Shown here: positions 27,542 through 36,300 of the stretch, piece after piece
Numbering within the stretch: the stretch's first letter is position 1
How the letters are laid out: each line of letters begins with the position of its first letter
Origin: Thermoanaerobaculia bacterium
GTDB taxonomy: Bacteria > Acidobacteriota > Thermoanaerobaculia > Multivoradales > J023
Length of the DNA stretch: 64,000 nt
Assembly: GCA_028066595.1 (NCBI GenBank)
Contig: JALCBJ010000026.1
Location: forward strand, 1 to 64,000
Direction: 5' to 3'
The notes under the pieces: model-generated
The model's database searches: none
What the model was told of the DNA's origin: nothing
What the model saw: the letters and a program-made list of their open reading frames with translations, nothing else
Program-made: the position numbers and the translations under genes

Positions 27542-28573
27542 CTAGAGCGACGCAGCGAATCGTCCGACGTCGATCTTGTGCTTGCGGATCAGCTCCCAGA
27601 AGGCGCGGCGGTTTTTCTTCGCGGCGTGTGCCGCCCGGCTGATGTTGCCGTAGTGGGCGGCCAGCATCTTCTCGACATAGGACCGCTCGAAGCTCTCTAC
27701 CACCTTCGCCTTGGCTTGCTTGAAGGGCTCTACTTCGACCGATTCCTCGTTACCCGGCAACAACGAATCGTGCCAGGGGATCCGTTCGCAATCACCGGCC
27801 AGCACTACGGCTCTCTGGACCACGTGCTGCAATTGGCGGACGTTTCCCGGCCAGTCGTACTGCACCAGCGCCGCCATCCCTTCGTCGTCGAACTCGCAGA
27901 TGGGCCTCTTCAACTCTTGCGAGTAGCGGTGCAGGAAGTGTCGGATGAGCAGCGGAATGTCTTCGGGACGATCGCGCAACGGCGGCAAGTTGATCGCTAC
28001 CACGTTGAGTCGATAGTAGAGATCTTGGCGCAGCTTGCCGCGATCCACCGCTTCTTGAATGTCGGTGTTGGTGGCGGCGATCAATCGCACGTCGCTGGCC
28101 CGCTCACGGGTCGAGCCCAGCCTGCGATAGCTACCGTCCTGGAGGAAGCGCAGTAGCTTGGTCTGCACCAGGAGAGGCAGGCTGTCGACCTCGTCGAGGA
28201 ACAGGGTTCCTCGGTCGGCCTCCTCCACCAATCCAGGGCGAGCGTTGCCAGCGCCGGTGAAGGCGCCCTGGGAATGACCGAAGAACTCGTTCTCCGCCAG
28301 CTCGCTGGGAATGGCTCCGCAGTTCACCGGCAGGAACGACGACTTGTGGCGCGAGCTCAGGTAGTGGATGGCCCGGGCGACCAACTCTTTCCCGGTACCT
28401 GTCTCTCCGCAGATCAGTACGCCGACATCGCAAGTAGAGACGAGCTCGATTTTCTGTATTTCTTGGACGAAGGTCGGGCTTCGTCCGATCATCTGCCAAC
28501 GCGGCAGACGTTCGCGGACAGCGGACTCTCCCCGGATCGGCGACGATGATCCGCTCGGTACTCGGGTGGACAA
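27542..28573 (-). CDS. Sigma-54-dependent transcription activator (no receiver domain)
   Basis: 343 aa. The AAA+ domain fills residues ~30-265 with Walker A GETGTGKE, the sigma-54 contact loop GAFTGA, Walker B GTLFLDEV and the arginine-finger region LRQDLYYRLNV. A Fis-type HTH closes the protein (YGNISRAAHAAKKNRRAFWE). There is no receiver, GAF or PAS domain, only ~28 residues before the AAA+ core, so control must come from partner proteins or expression level (PspF-like). The start is a TTG with GGAGGG four bases upstream. It lies at the downstream end of the injection-system gene set, in the same direction, about 100 bases behind it. It is a candidate regulator of that set. Confidence 0.9.
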   Translation of the reverse strand: MSTRVPSGSSSPIRGESAVRERLPRWQMIGRSPTFVQEIQKIELVSTCDVGVLICGETGTGKELVARAIHYLSSRHKSSFLPVNCGAIPSELAENEFFGHSQGAFTGAGNARPGLVEEADRGTLFLDEVDSLPLLVQTKLLRFLQDGSYRRLGSTRERASDVRLIAATNTDIQEAVDRGKLRQDLYYRLNVVAINLPPLRDRPEDIPLLIRHFLHRYSQELKRPICEFDDEGMAALVQYDWPGNVRQLQHVVQRAVVLAGDCERIPWHDSLLPGNEESVEVEPFKQAKAKVVESFERSYVEKMLAAHYGNISRAAHAAKKNRRAFWELIRKHKIDVGRFAASL

Positions 28574-28577
28574 GTGA

Positions 28578-28583
28578 CCCTCC
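28578..28583 (-). promoter_or_regulatory. Ribosome-binding site deciding the TTG start of the sigma-54 activator
   Basis: GGAGGG on the minus strand sits four bases before the TTG at 28573. No ATG in frame gives the conserved AAA+ N-terminus, so this site fixes the start. Confidence 0.6.
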
Positions 28584-28672
28584 GATGAAGGACCCCGTTG
28601 AAATGCACGCGATGTCGAGGACAGGAGATTGAATACAGACAGAGCTATCCTAGCATGTTTCTATAGACAAAG

Positions 28673-31210
28673 TCACCCGGCGGCAGCAACGAGTCCAGGC
28701 CCCGGTTCCAAACAGGAGCCGGCTACCTCCCCGCGCTCTCTACTCGCTGCCGCCGTTCCAAGACCTCGATAGAACGGTAGGTCCGCATCGAGGATCTGCT
28801 CGACCTCATGTCGTGGTACTTCCTGCCATCGGGAACCGCGGGTTCGCTTGGTGCTGGTGTTCCCGACGTGAACCAGTGCGACGAAGAATCCCTCGTCGTC
28901 CTGCGTGAGGAGACGTTCCGGTAGACACGCCTGCACGAAGCGATTGTCCTCGCCCACTTGCAACGAAGGAAACGGTCGGCGACGCCAGAAACTGCTGCGA
29001 TAGCAGAGCGTGGCGCCGTAGACCCAACTCCTGGCACTCGGGTAGGTATAACGCCAGCTACGCCGGCTGATCGGATCGTAGAAGAGCACGCGGTCGAGAC
29101 CACAGACGTCGGCCTGCCGCTCCTCGAGGGCCGCGACCTGTCTGGCGAGCCGGTCCCTAGCCGACCAATCATCGTCGTCCCAGTGGGCGATGAGCTCGCC
29201 CCGCGCTTCAGCACAGGCCAGGTTGCGCTTGTCGCCGATGTTGCGACGGACGTCCGAGCGGAAGTAGCGGATTCGTGGATCCGCCACCAGCACGTCTTCC
29301 ACCGGATCTTCGCCGTCATCGAACACGATGAGCTCGCGGTGGGGGTAGGACTGGCGTTGGAAGTAGCGGACGGCCTGGGCGACGAATTCCCGGCGATCGG
29401 CGGTCGGCATGATGCAACTCACCAACGGCTCGGCGTTCCCTCCCGTTCCGGTCGCGAGAGCTCTCCTCGGTGTCGTCGGCGAGCGGTCCGGCCGAGGCGC
29501 TGCCGAAGAGCGAGCGGCATAGAACGCTCGATCCTCCGCGGACAGATCCGGAGCCGATACTTGCTCCCAGCCCGAGGAATCGAGAAAACTGCCACAAGCG
29601 AAGCTCCAGCTGTTGGTTCCATGGCGGAGATAAATAAACCGGCCTCCGTTGTCGAGACGACGTAGCCGCGCGCCGCACGCCCTCGCACGCCGCAGGAAGA
29701 AGGCATCTTCCGCCAGGGACCGATCCGGATATCGAACCCGCTCCGCCACTTGCCGGCGGAACACGAGAGTGCCGCCGTGTACGTCGCCGACGAACATCCG
29801 CCGGTGGAGGGAAGAGCTACAGCGCCAGAACCTCCAGTGATCGAGCTCGAAGATCACCCCGGCGGTAAGGCCCGTGATGTCCGCTTCGCCGGCCAGGATC
29901 GGCTCGATCTGGGCGCTCAGCCGATCCTCGGCGTACCAGTCGTCGTCGTCCCAATGGGCGATGAGATCGCCCCGCGCTTCTGAGATCCCGAGGTTCCGTT
30001 TGGCACCGATGCTGGGATGCCCGGGCATTTGCAGGTAACGCACTGCAGCGTTCCCGGCCAGCTGGCGTGCCAGCTCTTGATCGCCTGTATCGTCGATGAC
30101 GATGAGCTCACGATTCGGGTAGTCCTGACGCTCGAAGTAGCGAACCGATTGCAGCACGAACTCGGGCCTACCGGCGGTCGGCATGATGCAAGAAACCAGG
30201 GGACGATCGAGCGGGCTTTCGGTCCGTAGTGGTTGCGACACCGAGTGCTCCTGCGATGGGATTCGCGCTTCTACCTTCGGCTGCCGGCTCGCCGTATCGA
30301 TCGACTCATCCGAGTCGACCGACGTTTGTACGATTCGAGGCACCTCGGTCATGGCCGAAGTCCGGTGGATCTGAATCAGCTCCCGGGGCGCGAAGTGTGT
30401 GCAGACATCTCCGCGGCAATGGCGCTTGTACCCGGCTCGTTGCCCGGCGAGACGAAGGGCACAGAAACGGTCTTGGTAGAGCCGGCGATTGCGGTCCAGC
30501 TGCCGCGCCTCTCGGTCGCGTCGGCGTTCGGTGAAGGGCGGCCGGTGGACGTAGGCTGCTCCGACCCAGACGCCCTGGAAGCCGGCACGGGCGGCGCGTA
30601 CGTTGTAGTCCATCTCCCAGCAGGGACCGGTGCCGTAGCCTTCGTCGGCACAGCCGATCGTGTCGATCACCTCGCGCCGTACGGCATAGCAAAAGTCCGC
30701 GAGACTGTGGAGCGGTTCCAGAGTGCGACAAGCGCTCCCGAATCGCTGCGCTGCGTCGGCGGCCAGCCGGGCGAGCTCTGCTTCCTCCAACCGTCCTGTG
30801 TTGCCGACCTCACGCCGAAAGGCAGCCTGCTCGTTCCACGCGCGACAGGTGGACGGGCCGGCCAGGCCACGGTCTGGGCTCGAGCCCAGCGCCGCGACGA
30901 TGTGCTCGAGCCAACCCGGCGCCACCTGGCATCCCGCTTCTAGGAGGATCACCACATCGGCGTCATCGTAGCCGGCGAGACGGTTGAAGCAGGCCGCCAT
31001 CCCTCGAGGCTCCGCCGTGGCCGACGACGGCAAATGAGAGACGCCGGCGAGCGCCCGGCGCATCTCCCGGTCCGGCCCGTCGGGCAGCAGCAGCAGCTCT
31101 ACTCCAGCTGCAGCCTGTGAGCGATTCTCGAGGTCCGAACACAGGCTCGCGAGCGACGCTTCCAGACGCCAGGGCTCGGTCTCCAAGTACAGCCCGATCG
31201 TCACCCTCAT
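28673..31210 (-). CDS. Three-domain GT2 glycosyltransferase
   Basis: 845 aa. Three consecutive GT-A/GT2 units. The first (~1-270, LYLETEPWRLEASLASL, GYGTGPCWEMDYN) is divergent. The second (~340-550) has SCIMPTAGRPEFVLQSVRYF and the DXD-type AHWDDDDW. The third (~590-800) has a near copy of both, SCIMPTADRREFVAQAVRYF and AHWDDDDWS. It is cytoplasmic, with no membrane segment. Likely transfers sugars from nucleotide donors to a protein or glycan. Acceptor unknown. The ATG at 31210 is chosen because it begins right at the GT fold, four bases after the preceding stop. It is the last gene of the injection-system gene set, translationally coupled to the methyltransferase fusion. Confidence 0.85.
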   Translation of the reverse strand: MRVTIGLYLETEPWRLEASLASLCSDLENRSQAAAGVELLLLPDGPDREMRRALAGVSHLPSSATAEPRGMAACFNRLAGYDDADVVILLEAGCQVAPGWLEHIVAALGSSPDRGLAGPSTCRAWNEQAAFRREVGNTGRLEEAELARLAADAAQRFGSACRTLEPLHSLADFCYAVRREVIDTIGCADEGYGTGPCWEMDYNVRAARAGFQGVWVGAAYVHRPPFTERRRDREARQLDRNRRLYQDRFCALRLAGQRAGYKRHCRGDVCTHFAPRELIQIHRTSAMTEVPRIVQTSVDSDESIDTASRQPKVEARIPSQEHSVSQPLRTESPLDRPLVSCIMPTAGRPEFVLQSVRYFERQDYPNRELIVIDDTGDQELARQLAGNAAVRYLQMPGHPSIGAKRNLGISEARGDLIAHWDDDDWYAEDRLSAQIEPILAGEADITGLTAGVIFELDHWRFWRCSSSLHRRMFVGDVHGGTLVFRRQVAERVRYPDRSLAEDAFFLRRARACGARLRRLDNGGRFIYLRHGTNSWSFACGSFLDSSGWEQVSAPDLSAEDRAFYAARSSAAPRPDRSPTTPRRALATGTGGNAEPLVSCIMPTADRREFVAQAVRYFQRQSYPHRELIVFDDGEDPVEDVLVADPRIRYFRSDVRRNIGDKRNLACAEARGELIAHWDDDDWSARDRLARQVAALEERQADVCGLDRVLFYDPISRRSWRYTYPSARSWVYGATLCYRSSFWRRRPFPSLQVGEDNRFVQACLPERLLTQDDEGFFVALVHVGNTSTKRTRGSRWQEVPRHEVEQILDADLPFYRGLGTAAASRERGEVAGSCLEPGPGLVAAAG

Positions 31211-31214
31211 GGCG

Positions 31215-33275
31215 TCACTCGCTGTCTCGCCGGCTCGTCGGACGGTTCTCCACCACGGCCAGGCCGAGACGATCGCCTTCGGCCGCCGCGGCTTCGGCGG
31301 TCCACAGGCGCGCGACCCCATATCCCTCGTCCTGAATTCGATCGACGGCCTCGCCCACTGTCGCGCCTTCGAGCAGCACGTCGTGGATCAAGATCAGGCC
31401 TCCCGGCGACACCAGCTGGGTCGCCAGCTCGAATTCCGCCAACACATGCTCGAGGGTGTGTTGTGAGTCGAGAAACGCAGCGTCGTACCGCTCGCCGGCC
31501 TCGACCGCTGCGGTCAAGCCCAGGACGGAGTCCTGCGTACGAGCCTCGATGACGGCCCGCTGCTCCTCCGGCAGGAGATCCCACAACGTCTGGCGATCTT
31601 CCTGTTCCTCGATGTCGAAAGTCACTACCCGGGCACCGTCACGGTGGGCGACAGCCGATGCCAGGCAGGCAGCCGAAACACCGCGGGCTGTCCCCGTCTC
31701 CAGCACGCGACGGCAACCACTCGAGCGCAGCAGGTAGTGCAGTAGAGCGAGCAAAGGGAACGTCGACGGATCGGCGACCGCTGCGTCCCGCGCGTCGGAC
31801 CGTCCATACACGGACCATGCGAGGGAGGAGACGCCCCGCTCGCCGACCCAAGCCCGCAGCGCGCGGAGGAACTCACCGAAGGAGTCGCCGGCTCCGGGAG
31901 CGGACAGCGGATCATCGACCGTGCCGAAGAGCTGCCGAAACTCAGGGTACTTGTCGCGCCCGAGACCATTGAAATGCAGCACCCTGGCCTCACGACCCTG
32001 CCACAACGCCTGGACCCGTCCTCGGTAACGGCGCATCTCGACGTCCTGCGAGTTGAGCTGAAGATTGAAGATCGGATCGAGCTCTACACCGCAGCCGAGA
32101 CGCGCCAGCGCCAGGTTGAAGACGAACTGATTGCGCCACCAGATGTCACGACGTTCGTCGGTCCATGCGGGTGCCTGCGGCATGTCGCGGATCTGCGCAT
32201 CGAGCATCAGCAAGCCTTCCCGATCCCCGGCCAGCAAACCATCGTTGACCACCAGCGGATACCGAGCTTCGCCGTTGACGGAGCCCAGAAGGCGACCGAT
32301 GTCGGAGGTCCTTCCGCCATACACCGTGCAGAGAGCGTGGTTCAGGTCCTTCCAGACCGGGCCGTTGCCCTCCTGGCATGCCAGCAGTGTTCCTGGCGGG
32401 CAGGCCTCGAGGGTCCCGAAGATCGGACCGAGGTCGCCCAGCACCAACATATCGCCGTCGAGCGCGAGGAAATGCTCGGCCTCGACCACCAGCGGTAGGG
32501 AGTACATCACCGACTTGACCGTGGGATTGACGCGGCTGATAGCCCGACAGTGGATGGGCAGACAACGATGCTTGGCGACCAAATCGTCGAGACCTGCGCA
32601 GTCGCCGATCACGAACAAGACCCGGAGGGCATCGGCACAGCCTCCGTAGGCATGAAGGGAGCCCAAGAGATCGTCCACCAAGCGCTCGAAGCCCGGCGAC
32701 ACCACCGTGGCGATACAGCGCTCGGCCCGCGGGACCTGCGGAGGCAGCGTCATCTCCACCCGCTGCAGACAGTCCACCAATGTTCGGGATGTCTCCTGTA
32801 CCGGCTCGTGACCGAGCCGCGGGTCCAGCCAGACGGCGTGGGAGTACGGCCAGCGACTCGTCTCGACCTTCAACTCCAGGCGGCGCGCGCCGGTGACATC
32901 GACGGCGATGTCACGAGGCGGTTCGCCAGCCGTTACGCGGGGAGAGAAGGCCGCGCGACGGCCATCGAGCCAGACCGAGAAGTCGGCGTGCGACCTACCC
33001 CGCGGCACGTCGTCGTTCAGCGCCACGCAGCAGTGAAAGCTGTGGGACCGACCGTCGAGATCGAACGACAAGGACGCAGGAGGATGGGTCGACAGAGCGT
33101 GCTCGTAGGAGCGCCCTCCGACCCGCACTCTTTTGCCTTCGTAGCCCAGGAATCCGTCCGAGCCCAGCTCGCCGTAGCCAACGGCCACAGCAGTAGGTAT
33201 CAGGTCGTCGAGAAAGGCCACGGGTGGGCCTATGTCCGTAATCGTTTTCATCGACTGCACGACGGCTTTTGTCAT
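31215..33275 (-). CDS. NPCBM - glycosyltransferase - SAM methyltransferase fusion
   Basis: 686 aa. Residues ~15-155 form an NPCBM-like carbohydrate-binding domain (GYGELGSDGFLGYEGKRVRV, YEHALSTHPPA). About 165-430 is a GT8-like transferase (CIATVVSPGFERLVDDLL; LALDGDMLVLGDL with DGD as metal motif). The C-terminal ~170 residues are a class I methyltransferase (VLETGTARGVSAACLAS glycine loop; VVTFDIEE; AAFLDSQHTLEHVLAEF) similar to cephalosporin-hydroxylase/CmcI-type or MT24 enzymes. No signal peptide. It is coupled to the triple GT2 gene, so both probably work on the same glycan or glycoprotein. Placement behind three DUF4157 effectors suggests modification of injection-system parts or cargo. 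Its own delivery as cargo is also possible. Confidence 0.8.
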   Translation of the reverse strand: MTKAVVQSMKTITDIGPPVAFLDDLIPTAVAVGYGELGSDGFLGYEGKRVRVGGRSYEHALSTHPPASLSFDLDGRSHSFHCCVALNDDVPRGRSHADFSVWLDGRRAAFSPRVTAGEPPRDIAVDVTGARRLELKVETSRWPYSHAVWLDPRLGHEPVQETSRTLVDCLQRVEMTLPPQVPRAERCIATVVSPGFERLVDDLLGSLHAYGGCADALRVLFVIGDCAGLDDLVAKHRCLPIHCRAISRVNPTVKSVMYSLPLVVEAEHFLALDGDMLVLGDLGPIFGTLEACPPGTLLACQEGNGPVWKDLNHALCTVYGGRTSDIGRLLGSVNGEARYPLVVNDGLLAGDREGLLMLDAQIRDMPQAPAWTDERRDIWWRNQFVFNLALARLGCGVELDPIFNLQLNSQDVEMRRYRGRVQALWQGREARVLHFNGLGRDKYPEFRQLFGTVDDPLSAPGAGDSFGEFLRALRAWVGERGVSSLAWSVYGRSDARDAAVADPSTFPLLALLHYLLRSSGCRRVLETGTARGVSAACLASAVAHRDGARVVTFDIEEQEDRQTLWDLLPEEQRAVIEARTQDSVLGLTAAVEAGERYDAAFLDSQHTLEHVLAEFELATQLVSPGGLILIHDVLLEGATVGEAVDRIQDEGYGVARLWTAEAAAAEGDRLGLAVVENRPTSRRDSE

Positions 33276-33312
33276 CCCAGACCACCCTTCCTTATGGACT
33301 GCATTGTCATTC

Positions 33313-36300
33313 CTACGAAATCCGCTTTCTGCCTTCGTCGGTCAGGCTCCAGACGCCTTTGATCGAGTTCACGAGCCCGCCGCCCTGCTCTGAGATGGTG
33401 GTCCTGACCGCACTCTGAGACCTGTCGACAGCTGATGCGATGGTGCTATCCCGGCTAGGCTTGTCTCGAATCACGTCGAGGATCCTCCAGATCGGCTTCG
33501 TCTTCTTGGTTTCATCTGCGAGAAACGCCCTGCCTCCCGTCGCGATCTCTCGGATTGCTTGCCTACCGGTCGTTTCAACCATCCCATCGGATCGCAGCGC
33601 GGTCAGGGCATCGGCAACGGTCTGCCGGCTCGTCAGAATTGAGCTGACGGCAGAATCGGCCATCAACTCAACCACCGTGGAATCCTTGTTGCTCAGGGCC
33701 CTCATCACGGCGGCGGCGCCTGCACCTAGGTTGGGTGGAGGCGGATCTTGGGTGAATGCACCGATCGAGGTCGGTCCGTAGGAGGTGGGTGAGCCCTTGC
33801 CCTTCCAGTTCTCGGGATCTCGCTTGGCGGCCTTCTCCTCTTCCAGATTTGCTGGTTTCTTCCCTGGCTTGAATACTTTTTCTTCGATCTTGGCACTGAA
33901 GGAGCTTGGCAGCACCTTGTCTAGATCGGTCTTACCCGTCGGTTGGCCATAACCCATCTCGACCTCGTACCGGATGACCCGGTTCTCCTTGAGGATCATC
34001 GACTTGCCATCGCCTTCGGGATCCTTCATGGCGGCGTTCGCCGTCGGCGGGATGGGAGCGATGTTGCGTGGCTCGCTCCCCGGCCCACCTAGGTGATGAT
34101 TAATAAGATGCCCGGCAATGACTGTCGAACCACGCAACTTGCGGATTGCTTTCATCAGATGCGAATTGTCCTCGGCCCGGCTTCCCGCGTTCGCTCCCGG
34201 ATCCACGGAACGGGTTTCGACGACTGCTTTCTTGCCGTCTGTGCTGGTCTTGCTGGTGCCGTCGGACGGATCGACAAACGTAGTGGGCTGAGTTTCGGGA
34301 TATCGAATCGGAGTCGACGTCGGCCTGGCCAGTACACCTTCCTCTTCCGGACCCGCAAATTCAGCCGGTATCTTGCTCAGTGCCACCGCGAGAGCTCTCA
34401 TCAGCTTCGAGATCTCTTCCCCACCCTTGGGCCCGTAGTACTTCGATACGTCCTTGCCCTGGCTGGCGCTCCAACGGGTCTTTTCTTTGTAGATCTTCTC
34501 CTGCAGCCGGCTGGCAAGGCCGGTCCAGCGCAGATACTTCTGTCGATCTGCGTCCGGGAGGCCCTCTTTGGTCTTGATCTTGTTCTCGATATCTTGGATG
34601 TACTGGTCCAGGGGCTTCACCTCGCTGGCGCGCATCAGCTTGGCGTCCTTACCCTTGCCTTTGAAGTAAACCGAATGGCTTTCCTTTCCTTGTTTGAACT
34701 TCTTCTTGATCTTCCACCACTCGAAGAGCTTCTTCGCCGCTGCCTTGCCCTTCGCCAGAGCTTTCTTCCCCAGCGCCTTGCCCTTGCCGACCACGCCTTT
34801 GAACTTGGCCACGATCCGCTTCAGGGCCTTGTCGATGGCCCGATCGACCCGCCGCTGCACCTTCTTGATGATCTTCTGGATCTTGCCCGCGATGCCGCCG
34901 ATACCCAACAGCCGGGCGAGAAAGCTGATGATCACCGGTACGGCGGCACCCATCGCCTTCTCCACCGCGTTGGCCGCCTGGGCGATCTGTCCCTTGACGA
35001 TGGGTGCCAGAGCGTCGACCACGGACTTCACCAACTGGAGGATCTGATCGATCCGCTCGACGAAAAACATGACGAGGTTGTAGATGGTCAGAACGGCCTG
35101 GATGATGGCACCGGCGGGATTGAACATCGACACTATTTTCGTTACTGCCGCCTTGACGATCTTGGTGATCAACCACTCCTTGATCTGACCGAGCACGAAT
35201 TCCTTGAGGTCGCCGAGATCGCTCTTGATCTCTTTCCAAAGTCCTGCCGGGCCCTCCCGAAAAAGGGTCGAGAGATAGCCGGTGACTTTCTCCAGAACCG
35301 CCGTCGCACGAGGACCGATGAGCTTCGAGAGCTTCTGTTTCATGCGGTCGTAGGTAATGCCCAGGACCTGCAGGATCAATCCGACGATACTCTTCAAGCT
35401 GAAATCTTTAGGTAGCTGGATGCCGGCGGACGCAAGGGTGCCGAAGAGCCAGCCGAAGACCCCCTTCTTGAGATGAGTGCCTATGTTTTCCTTGAACTGA
35501 TTGAAACCTTTCTTGACCGCTTTGAGCAGGTTCTTCAAGAACCCGATCGGATCGTCGAGGATGTCCTCGATGACGTCGCGAGCCTTGCTGAGGATCCCGA
35601 GCAGCTTCTTGCGAAAGTTATCGATCGCTTCGAGCACAGCCTTGAGCTTGTCGACGAACTTCTCCACCAAGCCGCGGTTCTCCGCCCTCATTTCCTCGAT
35701 GCGAGCATCGATCTTCTCGCGAGACGCCTTGTAGCGTTCCACCAGCTTGTCGACCAGCTCTTCCTTCTTCGCTTCGACGCCGTCTTTGAGATCGTCGAGC
35801 TTGGCGAATACGTCGGCCGCCGTCTCGGCACCTACCTTCTGCAGTTTCTTGGGTAGGCCGGCGACAAAGCAACGGATGTCGTCGCGGGCTTTGCCGATCT
35901 CCGTCTGACACCAGGCCAGCTCTTTCTCCACCACCTCGGCGATGGAGACGATCGTTGTGCGCAGACCCTTCAGGTACTTCTCGCGTCCGTACTTGAAAAT
36001 GTCCTGTACTTCGGGGAAGTGGTCGATGCCTCGCAGCTTGTCGTAAGCCCAGGTCCCCGCGGAGACCACCAGCCCGATCACCGGGATCGCGGCCCGGGAG
36101 CCGTAGCGGCGCAGCTTCCAGGAGCGCATCTCACTCGCTACATAGTCCTCGAACTCCATACGGGCGTTCTCTTCGCCTGCCTCGAATAGGCGATCGACCT
36201 CGCCGTCGAGCCACTTCAGCTTGCCCTGAACTTTCTCCTCAACCGCCTGATACTTCTCCTCGATGGCGTCGGATATTCCTTGCCGTTCTGCCTCTTCCTT

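Noticed and set aside
27542..28156. Continuation of the aminotransferase frame to 477 aa
   Set aside because: Beyond 27541 it is only the complement of the sigma-54 activator gene and has no aminotransferase similarity.
34093..35415. 440-aa plus-strand frame
   Set aside because: Antisense to the shared helical domain of the 1,835-aa effector; no domain or start support.
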